From Brevibacterium aurantiacum (GTDB lineage: Bacteria > Actinomycetota > Actinomycetes > Actinomycetales > Brevibacteriaceae): a DNA stretch of 64,000 bases. The translations under genes were made by a program, and so were the position numbers. The notes beneath the pieces were generated by a model. That model ran no database searches. It was not told the DNA's origin and saw only the letters and a program-made list of their open reading frames with translations. This document shows, in pieces, positions 56,276 through 64,000 of this stretch (its first letter is position 1; each line of letters opens with the position of its first letter). The stretch covers positions 1 through 64,000 of the forward strand of contig NZ_VLTK01000011.1 in assembly GCF_007558825.1 (NCBI RefSeq), written 5' to 3'.

Positions 56276-57448
56276 TTACTTCAGGAAATCTGGGATATCG
56301 AGGTCGTTGTCGAGGCTCGAGGTGCTGCGCTCATTGGGCAGGGACGCCGGAATCTTGTGCTCGTCGCTGCGAGGTTCAGGCTCGTCGTCCGGTGCCGGTT
56401 CAGCCTGTTCGGCTGGCGCTGGTTCGACTTCTGCCGGGCTCGTCGCCATCGGAATCGAGGCAGGCACAGCAGCCTCGGCTGGGGCCGAGTCCTGGCCTGC
56501 CACCGTGTTGTCGAAGCCGGCGGCGATCACGGTGACGCGGCATTCGTCGCCGATGTTGTCATCGATGACTGCACCGAAGATGATGTTGGCTTCGGGATGC
56601 GCGGCTTCCTGCACCAGTCGGGCTGCTTCGTTGACTTCGAACAGGCCGAGGTCGGCACCGCCCTGGATGCAGAACAGCACGCCATGGGCGCCGTCGATGC
56701 TGGCTTCGAGCAGAGGTGAGGCGATGGCGGACTCGGCCGCCTGAACGGCACGGTCATCCCCGGTGGCTGCTCCGATGCCCATGAGCGCCGTGCCAGCGTC
56801 CTGCATCACGGACTTCACGTCGGCGAAGTCGAGGTTGATCAGTCCGGGAACGGAGATGAGGTCGGTGATGCCCTGGACACCCGAGCGCAGCACCTCATCA
56901 GCCGAGCGGAATGCGTCGACGACGGAGACGCTGCGGTCCGAGATGGAGAGCAGTCGGTCGTTGGGGATGACGATGAGGGTGTCGACCTCTTCGCGAAGCG
57001 CGGCGATGCCGGCCTCGGCCTGCGCGGAACGACGTCGTCCCTCGAAGGTGAATGGGCGGGTGACGACGCCGATCGTCAGTGCGCCCAGGGAACGTGCGAC
57101 ACGGGCGACGACCGGAGCCGCACCTGTGCCTGTTCCTCCGCCCTCACCGGCGGTGACGAAGACCATGTCGGCACCCTCGAGTGCGTCGCGGATGGCTTCT
57201 TCGCTGGAGTCTGCGGCCTTGCGGCCGATCTCCGGATCAGCGCCGGCGCCGAGTCCGCGCGTCTGGTCGCGTCCGATCTCCAGCTTCACATCGGCGTCCG
57301 AGAGCACGAGCGCCTGGGCATCGGTGTTGATCGCGATGAACTCCACGCCGCGCAGTCCGACGTCGATCATCCTCTGAACAGCGTTGACACCGCCGCCGCC
57401 GGTACCGGCAACTTTGATATCCGCTCCGGATTGTGGGAATTCAGCCAA
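56276..57448 (-). CDS. ftsZ: Cell division protein FtsZ
   Basis: 390-aa tubulin homologue that forms the division ring. Nucleotide motifs: [18 protein letters not shown] (about 14-31), the [13 protein letters not shown] tubulin signature near 103, NFAD-like [10 protein letters not shown] near 205. Disordered Glu/Pro/Ala linker from about 315; C-terminal peptide DLDIPDFLK binds SepF. TTG start at 57448 with AGAGGA 6 nt upstream; no ATG is in place. A 190-bp gap from ftsQ leaves room for its own promoter. Confidence 0.96.
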   Translation of the reverse strand: MAEFPQSGADIKVAGTGGGGVNAVQRMIDVGLRGVEFIAINTDAQALVLSDADVKLEIGRDQTRGLGAGADPEIGRKAADSSEEAIRDALEGADMVFVTAGEGGGTGTGAAPVVARVARSLGALTIGVVTRPFTFEGRRRSAQAEAGIAALREEVDTLIVIPNDRLLSISDRSVSVVDAFRSADEVLRSGVQGITDLISVPGLINLDFADVKSVMQDAGTALMGIGAATGDDRAVQAAESAIASPLLEASIDGAHGVLFCIQGGADLGLFEVNEAARLVQEAAHPEANIIFGAVIDDNIGDECRVTVIAAGFDNTVAGQDSAPAEAAVPASIPMATSPAEVEPAPAEQAEPAPDDEPEPRSDEHKIPASLPNERSTSSLDNDLDIPDFLK

Positions 57449-57638
57449 GTCGGTTCCTCTTTCGGCGCATCGTCCACGCATGATCTGCGTGCAAATTCGA
57501 AAAGTCTTCTTTGCCCTGAGGCTATTGTCCGGGGCAACACCACTGCAACCATTCTCTCCGGAGTGTCGGACATCGGCCAAACTTCAGACCCGGTGTGTCG
57601 GCGGCAATGCCGGTCAACTCGCGTGGTTTCTCGGGTTT

Positions 57639-58394
57639 TCAGTTGGTGACGGGCACCGAGGGGATAGAGACGTCGATTTCGGTGCGGCCATCGGCGGCCA
57701 GCTGCAGGGCGGTGCGCATCTTCAGGCTTGCGCTTGTGCTGTCGCCGAAGACTACTTTCGCCTTCGCATTTCCGGTGTCGATGACCCCTGCAAGGTTGTT
57801 CTCGTCCTTGGCGTGGATCGAGGCCAGGTCGGAGCGCAGCTGTGGTCGGAGTTCTGCCATGAAGCGGATCACTGCGGCCACGGTCTTCTGGTCTGGTGCG
57901 CCGTCGGACTCTTCGAGAACGGTCACGCTCTTGGGCGCCTTCTTGACGGTGCCCAGATTGACGGCTTCATCGTCGAAGAGCTTGAATCCGCCTGTCGTTG
58001 TGATCGCGAGAACCGGGTCCCTGTCGGTGATTTGGATGCTCAGGCTCCGTGGTCCCGAATAGTGCACCGAGGCTTGCTTGGCCCGGGGAAACGCCTTGAG
58101 GACCTTCTTCTCCACCGTGCCGGGTCTCACCCGTGGCAGCGGTGTGCCGCCCTCGGTGTCGAGCACTGATTCCGAGACCTGTTCGTGGTCGACCAGCTCG
58201 CTGCCTTTGACGCTGACCTTGTCGAGGGCCAACAGCGGCGAGAGCCAGAGCACGGCTGCGATGACGAGGACCGCCGCGACTGCCCCGATGAGCACGAGAC
58301 GCTGGCGCCAGACCTGGTTCCGACGTGCACGGATGACCCCGGTGAGGTCCGCGGTCGAGTTGTCACCGGTGCGCGGTTCGGGAAGTGGCGCCAC
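57639..58394 (-). CDS. ftsQ: Cell division protein FtsQ/DivIB
   Basis: 251-aa bitopic division protein. A cytosolic tail of about 30 residues, one membrane helix (about 33-53: LVLIGAVAAVLVIAAVLWLSPLL), then a POTRA domain beginning ALDKVSVKGSELVDHEQV, and a C-terminal beta domain. It is 5 nt after murC. Confidence 0.9.
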   Translation of the reverse strand: MAPLPEPRTGDNSTADLTGVIRARRNQVWRQRLVLIGAVAAVLVIAAVLWLSPLLALDKVSVKGSELVDHEQVSESVLDTEGGTPLPRVRPGTVEKKVLKAFPRAKQASVHYSGPRSLSIQITDRDPVLAITTTGGFKLFDDEAVNLGTVKKAPKSVTVLEESDGAPDQKTVAAVIRFMAELRPQLRSDLASIHAKDENNLAGVIDTGNAKAKVVFGDSTSASLKMRTALQLAADGRTEIDVSIPSVPVTN

Positions 58395-58399
58395 GGTGT

Positions 58400-59800
58400 T
58401 CAGGCTTCCAGAGCGGTGAGCAGCTCAGGACCGAGGATCGTCACATCCCCGGCACCGAGGGTGAGCACAAGGTCGCCGGGGCGAACACGCGCTGCGACGT
58501 ACGGCACCGCTTCGTTGAATGATTCGACGAAGGTCACGTTCTCGTGTGGGACGCGATCGGCGATCAGCGCACCGGTGACACCCGGAACCGGGTCCTCCCT
58601 GGCGGGGAAGACGTCCAGGACGACGACTTCGTCGGCGAGCCCGAGGGCTTCGCCGAACTCGGCCCGGAACTCCATCGTGCGCGAGTAGAGATGCGGTTGG
58701 AAGATCGCCCACACCCTGCCCTCTCCGGTGACGACACCGCGAGCTGCGCTGAGCACCGCTCGCAGCTCAGTCGGATGGTGAGCGTAGTCGTCGATGACGC
58801 GGACACCGGCCGCGATTCCGCGTTCTTCGAAACGTCGCCGGGTGCCTCCGTAGTTTCCGAGTCCGCTGGCTGCCTTGGCCACATCGGCGCCGAGACTGTG
58901 GGCGACGGCGATAGCCGCCGTCGCGTTGAGTGCGTTGTGGGTACCCGGCTGCCTCAGCGCGACTGGCAATGGCTCTGCTTGTCCTGGAACATCGAGAACG
59001 AATTCGGAGACCAGACCTGATTGGAGTTCGCGGAGGCGGATATCCGCGGTTTCGGAGACGCCGTAGAGGATGACGGAAGTCCCCTGCGCCCGTGCCTGCT
59101 CGGCGACTTCGAGCGAACCTGGGTCATCGGCGCAGGCGATGACGGTGCCGCCGTCGGCACCGATGCCGGCACAGAATTCGACGAACGCTTCCCGTACCTT
59201 CTCCGGTGTCCCGTAGTAGTCCAGGTGATCCGCTTCGACGTTGGTGAGGATGCCGATCGTGGGTTCGTAGAGCAGGAACGAGCCGTCGGATTCGTCTGCT
59301 TCTGCGACGAAGACGTCTCCTGTGCCCAGATGGGCGTTGGTGCCTGTCGTGGACAGCACTCCCCCGATGACGAACGAGGGATCGAGCCCGCAGGCCTGCA
59401 GCGCCACGGTCGTCATGGATGTCGTGGTGGTCTTGCCATGGGTCCCGGCCACCGCCACAGCCCGTTTGTCGGCCATCAGGGATGCCAGTGCACCTGAGCG
59501 GTGGAGAATCCGCAGGCCCCTGTCTTCTGCTGCGACGAGCTCGGGATTGTCTTTGCGAATGGCTGAGGAGATGACGAGGGTATCTGCCTCGCCGAGATTG
59601 TCCGCCGAGTGTCCGATCTCGACTCTGGCACCCAGTGTCCGCAGCACGTCGACGACCGCCGATTCCTTCGCATCGGAACCGGAGACGGTGACGCCGTTCA
59701 TGACCATGATCCGTGCGATCCCGGACATGCCCGAACCGCCGATTCCGATGAAGTGGACGGCTCCCAGCTCTGTGGCCGGGACGATTTCAGCTGTGCTCAT
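58400..59800 (-). CDS. murC: UDP-N-acetylmuramate:L-alanine ligase
   Basis: 466-aa Mur ligase adding L-Ala to UDP-MurNAc. N-terminal HFIGIGGSGMSGIARIM (UDP-MurNAc site), ATP motif AVAGTHGKTTTTSM (about 113-126), and the C-terminal DDYAHHPTELRAVL. I start at ATG 59800, with AGAGG upstream; a TTG 6 nt earlier is possible. It begins 2 nt after the murG stop. Confidence 0.95.
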   Translation of the reverse strand: MSTAEIVPATELGAVHFIGIGGSGMSGIARIMVMNGVTVSGSDAKESAVVDVLRTLGARVEIGHSADNLGEADTLVISSAIRKDNPELVAAEDRGLRILHRSGALASLMADKRAVAVAGTHGKTTTTSMTTVALQACGLDPSFVIGGVLSTTGTNAHLGTGDVFVAEADESDGSFLLYEPTIGILTNVEADHLDYYGTPEKVREAFVEFCAGIGADGGTVIACADDPGSLEVAEQARAQGTSVILYGVSETADIRLRELQSGLVSEFVLDVPGQAEPLPVALRQPGTHNALNATAAIAVAHSLGADVAKAASGLGNYGGTRRRFEERGIAAGVRVIDDYAHHPTELRAVLSAARGVVTGEGRVWAIFQPHLYSRTMEFRAEFGEALGLADEVVVLDVFPAREDPVPGVTGALIADRVPHENVTFVESFNEAVPYVAARVRPGDLVLTLGAGDVTILGPELLTALEA

Positions 59801-59802
59801 GT

Positions 59803-60903
59803 TCAACCTCTCAGAGCGCGAGTGACGATGGTGGCCATGGTGCTGGCGGCAGTGGTCGGATAGTGCAGTTCTAGGGCTGCCTTGCTCATGGCGTCCAAGC
59901 GAGCTTGGTCGCTCACCAGGGGCAGGATCTGTTCGGTCACGGTTGACGGGGTGAAGTCCGCATTGTCGACGAGCAGTGAGGCGCCGGCCCTGACGCTGCC
60001 GGCGGCGTTGAGGCGCTGTTCACCGTTGCCGATGGCAAGAGGGACGTAGAGCGCGGGAACTCCGACGACGGTGGCTTCGGACACGGTCGCTGCGCCCGAA
60101 CGTGCCACAAGCAGGTCCGCGACCGCGTAGGCCCTGTGCATTCCATCGACGTAGTCGACGACATGGTAGTCGGGCAGCTGAGCTGCTGCTTCCCGCAGAG
60201 CGTCATCCTTGCCAGCACCGGTGATGTGCAGGACCTGCACTCCGTTCTCCTGGCACATCGGTGCCGCTGCAAGGAAGGCATCGTTGATGCGCTGCGCCCC
60301 AGAGGATCCGCCGGTGACCACGAGGACGGGCTTGTCGTCGTTCAGACCGAGATCCTCTCGCCACGCCTGTCGCTGGACGGAGTCGCTGCGGTCAAGCATG
60401 GAGATCTCGGTCGGCATCGGCATGCCCACCAGTTCGGAATTGCGCAGCTTCGTATCGGGGAAGGTGACTCCGACCATGCCCTGTTTCGTCAGGGCGGCGC
60501 CGAGGCGGTTCGCCATTCCGGGCTTCGCATTCGCCTCGTGGACGAACAGAGGGATCTTCGCCTGTCTGGCTGCAATGAACGCGGGTGGGCAGACATAGCC
60601 GCCAACTCCGACGACGGCTTTCACTTCTCGTTCGGCAATGATCTGCTTGACGTGCGAGATGTTGGCGGCGAAACGTTTCGGGAACTTCAACGCGACTGGA
60701 CTGATCGAACGCGGCATGGGTACCTTGTCGATGGTGAGGAGCTCGAAGCCGGCCTTCGGAACAATGTCAGCTTCGAGGCCATCGGCGGTGCCGAGTGCGA
60801 AGACGTCCCAATCGGGATGCACCTCACGCAGCTCACGGCCGATCGCCAACATGGGCGAAATATGGCCGGTGGTGCCTCCACCGGCAAGAAGAATGCTCGT
60901 CAT
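59803..60903 (-). CDS. murG: Lipid II synthase MurG
   Basis: 366-aa peripheral glycosyltransferase that adds GlcNAc to lipid I. Motifs: LLAGGGTTGHISPMLAIG (residues 5-22), VGVGGYVCPPAFIAAR, HEANAKPGMANR, and VVTGGSSGAQRIN at the start of the C-domain. It is 4 nt after ftsW. Confidence 0.95.
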   Translation of the reverse strand: MTSILLAGGGTTGHISPMLAIGRELREVHPDWDVFALGTADGLEADIVPKAGFELLTIDKVPMPRSISPVALKFPKRFAANISHVKQIIAEREVKAVVGVGGYVCPPAFIAARQAKIPLFVHEANAKPGMANRLGAALTKQGMVGVTFPDTKLRNSELVGMPMPTEISMLDRSDSVQRQAWREDLGLNDDKPVLVVTGGSSGAQRINDAFLAAAPMCQENGVQVLHITGAGKDDALREAAAQLPDYHVVDYVDGMHRAYAVADLLVARSGAATVSEATVVGVPALYVPLAIGNGEQRLNAAGSVRAGASLLVDNADFTPSTVTEQILPLVSDQARLDAMSKAALELHYPTTAASTMATIVTRALRG

Positions 60904-60907
60904 CTCA

Positions 60908-62515
60908 CTACTTTCTCTTTCTGGCCAGTACGGCGAACGACGATCTGACTCGATCCTTGTGCGCCTTGATCGCTGCCGCGGCGCCGTCTTCGGTCCTGGC
61001 GAAAGACAGAACCACCCCGATCGCCAGCAGACATGCGATGATCGACGACCCGCCGTAGGACACGAACGGCAACGGCACTCCGATGACCGGCAGCATCCCG
61101 GTCACCACAAAGATGTTGACGGCCCCCTGGCCGATCATCCACGCGAACAGCCCTGCCGTTGCGATTTGGACGAACCTGGATTTCGAACGCATGATGACTC
61201 TCACCAATCCGTAGGCCAGGGTCGCAAACAGGACAATGACGATCAATGACCCGAGGAGGCCGAGTTCTTCGCCGATGATGGCAAAGATGAAATCATTGTG
61301 CGCTTCCGGCAGCCAGGACCATTTCTCGCGGCTGGCACCGAGACCCACGCCCAGCCAGCCTCCAGATGCCAGAGAGAACAGACCGTGATTGGACTGCCAG
61401 GCTTGGCCGGTGATGTCGGAAGCTGTCTGGTCTGCGTGTCCGGTGAGGGACGCAGTGATTCGCTGGAGGCGGTTCTGAGAACTGAACACGAAGAACGTGG
61501 TCATCGCCGCAAGGAAGCCGAAGAGCAAGAGAAAGTATTTCCAGGGGAAGAATCCGATGAACAGGCAGACAAGCGCCATGACCATCAGAATCAGGGCCGT
61601 TCCCAGGTCATTGCCGGCGACTATGAGACCGACGGCGACTGCGATGCCAGGGACGACGGGGATCATGGCGTGGCCGAAGGTCGTCATCTTCCCGGCCTTC
61701 TTCGCCAGGACACAGCCAAGCCACACGGCCAGAGCGATCTTGAGGAATTCGGATGGCTGAAGCTGGATGCCACCGAATTGGATCCAGTTGGCATTGCCCT
61801 TCGTGGACTTTCCAAGACCGGGCAGGAAGACCAGAGCCTGCATGAGAATGCCGAGCCCCATGGCTGGCCAGGCGAGTTTTTCCCACCAGCGCAGGGGGAA
61901 GAAGGTGGCCGTGACCATGAGGACGATGCCCACCGCTACAAATCCGGCCTGCTTGTTGAAGTAGGCAAAGGATGATCCTTCCCCTCCATCGTAAGAAGTG
62001 ATCGAGGACGCTGAGAGGACCATGACGAGTCCGAGGGACGTCAGTGCGAGGACTGAAACCAGAACCAGGTAATAGGTCGTCAGCGGGTAGGCAGAGACTC
62101 GGTCGAACTCACGGCGCACCGAAGACAGCATTGCCCGAACAGCTCCTGCCCGAGGATGATTCCGAGGGTGAGACGTCTTGGCGCTGCGCACGCTCGTAGT
62201 CTGTTTGCCGTTGCGAGCCGAACTCGTGCCGACGTTCTTCTTCGGTTTGGCCTCCTTTGCGGCAGCAGTGGCCATCTTCGGCCCTGTCCGCTTCGAGCCA
62301 GCTGTGGTCTTCGAAGACGACGCTTTCGCGGTCGCGGTGTTCTTCGCGGTCGCGGTGTTCTTCGCGGTCGCGGTGTTCGGCGACTTCGCGCTCGGCTTCG
62401 CTGCAGTCTTCTTCGCTGCGGCATTCGTATTCCCAGCAGGGCCCACGGCTGGCTCGGCCGACCTGGTCGATCGGAGACGGCGTGACTGAGATTTCGCGGT
62501 TGTCTGCCGTCCCAT
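60908..62515 (-). CDS. ftsW: FtsW peptidoglycan polymerase with long basic N-terminus
   Basis: 535-aa SEDS-family glycosyltransferase. The first 130 or so residues are cytosolic and low-complexity (Ala, Lys, Thr, Ser), including NTATAK three times (residues 47-64; three 18-bp repeats at 62324-62377). Ten membrane helices follow, with the SEDS marks GGIQLQPSEFLKIALAVW, AGNDLGTALILMVMAL (catalytic Asp), SWLPEAHNDFIFAIIGEELG and VPLPFVSYGGSSIIACLLAIG. The ATG at 62515 is 1 nt from the murD stop. The basic tail is common but variable in actinobacterial FtsW. Confidence 0.93.
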   Translation of the reverse strand: MGRQTTAKSQSRRLRSTRSAEPAVGPAGNTNAAAKKTAAKPSAKSPNTATAKNTATAKNTATAKASSSKTTAGSKRTGPKMATAAAKEAKPKKNVGTSSARNGKQTTSVRSAKTSHPRNHPRAGAVRAMLSSVRREFDRVSAYPLTTYYLVLVSVLALTSLGLVMVLSASSITSYDGGEGSSFAYFNKQAGFVAVGIVLMVTATFFPLRWWEKLAWPAMGLGILMQALVFLPGLGKSTKGNANWIQFGGIQLQPSEFLKIALAVWLGCVLAKKAGKMTTFGHAMIPVVPGIAVAVGLIVAGNDLGTALILMVMALVCLFIGFFPWKYFLLLFGFLAAMTTFFVFSSQNRLQRITASLTGHADQTASDITGQAWQSNHGLFSLASGGWLGVGLGASREKWSWLPEAHNDFIFAIIGEELGLLGSLIVIVLFATLAYGLVRVIMRSKSRFVQIATAGLFAWMIGQGAVNIFVVTGMLPVIGVPLPFVSYGGSSIIACLLAIGVVLSFARTEDGAAAAIKAHKDRVRSSFAVLARKRK

Positions 62516-62516
62516 G

Positions 62517-63995
62517 TCAGTTCCCCAGGTGAGCGTGGACAGCCTGGGTGAAGAGTTCACCCCGAGTGTTGTAGTTGAGGAATTGGTCCATGCTGGCCGC
62601 CGCGGGAGCCAGCAGTACGGTATCGCCTGTGCGGGCGATGTCTGCGGCTGCATCCACTGCCGCAGCGACCACGGCTTCGCCCCGGCGTCGGGGTACGCCC
62701 GAGTCCACGGCGAGAGCTGGTTCGATTCTGATCACGTCGAGATCTGGAACTGTCGCCGCGATGGCATCCCGGAAGGCTGAGTCTTCGGCTCCGATGAGCA
62801 CGAGTGCTCGGAGCCTGTGGCCGTGATCGGCGAAAAGTGAGGTGAAGTCCGCCCCTTTGGGCAGTCCCCCGGCGATCCAGACGATCGAATCGAAGCTGCC
62901 GAGCGAAGCATTGGCTGCGTGGGTGTTCGTCGCTTTCGAATCATCGACCCAGGTGATCCCGTTGCTCTCCGCGACGGTGACCATCCTGTGGGCTCCAAGC
63001 GAGTGGTTCCTCAGTCCCTCCGAGATCGCCTGACCCGGTACCCCGATGCTCCGTGCCAGGGCTGCGGCTGCGAGTGCGTTCGACACCTGGTGGTCTGCCG
63101 GCGCACGGCCGGGAACACCAGCCGCCGCTGCGACATCGTCTAAGGAGGCGAGTTCAGCGGCCGAGGAGTATCGCTGCGGGATGAAAGCGCGATCGACAAG
63201 CATATCCTCGACGACGCCCACCTCCCCCGGTCGTGGGATGCCCGTGGTGAAGCCGATGGCTTTGGCACCGTCGACGACATCGGCTTCTTCGACCATGTGC
63301 AGTGTCACCTCGTCGGCGACGTTGTAGATGCACGCGGTCTTGGCCTGGTGATAGATCTTGGCCTTATCGGCCTCATAGGCATCGGCGCTGCCGTGCCAGT
63401 CCAGATGATCGGGGGCGATGTTGAGCACAGCGGCAGCATCGGCGCTCAGCGAATACTGCCAGTGAAGCTGAAAACTCGAGAGTTCGATCGCCAGCACCTC
63501 GAGTCCGGGCTCGAGCACGGCTTCGAGAAGAGGTGCACCGATGTTGCCGCAGGCCTTGGCCTTGCGACCATCGGCCAGGAGCATGGATTCGAGCATCGTC
63601 GTGGTCGTCGTTTTGCCGTTGGTGCCGGTGATCGCCAGCCATTTGGCGTCGTTGGTGCCACGGATCCGCCAGGCCAACTCGACTTCACCGATCACGGGCA
63701 CACCCGCCTCGGCGGCGGACAGAAGCAAGGGGTGGTCGGGACGCCAGCCAGGCGAAGTCACGACCAGATCGAGCGGCTCCTCCGGCAGGCGGGAGACGTG
63801 CTCTTCTCCGCGCCGGATATCGACGTCGAAGACCTCGAGGATCTGAGCCTTCTCGCTGACGTCTGCCTGATCATCGCCGTCGACGACGATCACATCGGCA
63901 CCGCGTTCGCCGAGATGGACAGCAGCGGGAAACCCTGTCACACCGAGACCGGTGACGAGGATCCGCAACCCGTCCAAGGACGAGCTCGGCCCCAC
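62517..63995 (-). CDS. murD: UDP-N-acetylmuramoylalanine:D-glutamate ligase
   Basis: 492-aa Mur ligase adding D-Glu. N-terminal RILVTGLGVTGFPAAVHLGERGADVIVVD, ATP motif AITGTNGKTTTTTML (about 121-135), NIAPDHLDWHG, and the C-terminal WVDDSKATNTHAA. The start is taken as GTG at 63995, only 5 nt from the window end, so a start further upstream cannot be excluded. First visible gene of the murD-ftsW-murG-murC-ftsQ run. Confidence 0.93.
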   Translation of the reverse strand: MGPSSSLDGLRILVTGLGVTGFPAAVHLGERGADVIVVDGDDQADVSEKAQILEVFDVDIRRGEEHVSRLPEEPLDLVVTSPGWRPDHPLLLSAAEAGVPVIGEVELAWRIRGTNDAKWLAITGTNGKTTTTTMLESMLLADGRKAKACGNIGAPLLEAVLEPGLEVLAIELSSFQLHWQYSLSADAAAVLNIAPDHLDWHGSADAYEADKAKIYHQAKTACIYNVADEVTLHMVEEADVVDGAKAIGFTTGIPRPGEVGVVEDMLVDRAFIPQRYSSAAELASLDDVAAAAGVPGRAPADHQVSNALAAAALARSIGVPGQAISEGLRNHSLGAHRMVTVAESNGITWVDDSKATNTHAANASLGSFDSIVWIAGGLPKGADFTSLFADHGHRLRALVLIGAEDSAFRDAIAATVPDLDVIRIEPALAVDSGVPRRRGEAVVAAAVDAAADIARTGDTVLLAPAAASMDQFLNYNTRGELFTQAVHAHLGN

Positions 63996-64000
63996 GAGTG

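Overview
The window is a piece of an actinobacterial chromosome, high in G+C and with mostly actinobacterial gene families (SepH, SepF, DivIVA/Wag31, DUF3710, DUF3093, DUF4193, an actinobacterial HelD, and an [Fe-S]-type ferrochelatase). Gene order and protein character point to the Micrococcales. Brevibacterium is my best guess, but this is an inference from content, not a database match. Most of the window is ordinary, densely packed core genome. The first 15 kb is accessory or lineage-specific.

Layout. 1-2993: almost empty DNA with two strong hairpins, one DUF2971 gene and probable gene remnants. 2994-6992: a LacI-type repressor divergent from a DUF3311/sodium-solute-symporter/HDAC-fold deacetylase operon, with a perfect 20-bp operator at the start of the operon. 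7445-14186: a six-gene minus-strand operon (pxpA-pxpB-pxpC, MHS transporter, aminotransferase, RraA-type aldolase) divergent from a TetR regulator. It reads as a catabolic pathway for a 5-oxoproline-like lactam. 14187-15223: about 1 kb of decayed or non-coding DNA. 15224-28967: aconitase with a palindromic operator, then the conserved actinobacterial block of RNA methyltransferase, KimA-like K+ permease, two TrkA/RCK proteins, OB-fold protein, DUF3710, dut, DUF3093, DUF4193, ferrochelatase and sepH. 28942-36622: cydA-cydB-cydDC (cytochrome bd and its fused ABC exporter) divergent from blaI and an M56 protease. Matching 17-bp inverted repeats lie at both promoters. 36642-45932: parE, a lipoprotein amidase, sigA, a DUF4192 protein, a spermidine-synthase-like protein and helD. 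46245-51673: nrdR, hisD, dnaE. 51852-63995: rluD, lspA, then the division and cell-wall cluster read from the right: murD, ftsW, murG, murC, ftsQ, ftsZ, pgeF, sepF, yggT, divIVA.

The most interesting signals are: (1) the pxpABC-transporter-transaminase-aldolase operon, whose gene set fits degradation of a 4-hydroxylated pyroglutamate through an aldol cleavage; (2) the BlaI-like operators linking a BlaI/M56 pair to cytochrome bd; (3) a KimA-type permease next to two RCK subunits with no TrkH/KtrB; (4) perfect palindromes at the LacI-controlled operon and at acnA; and (5) a symporter-deacetylase operon under a LacI regulator.
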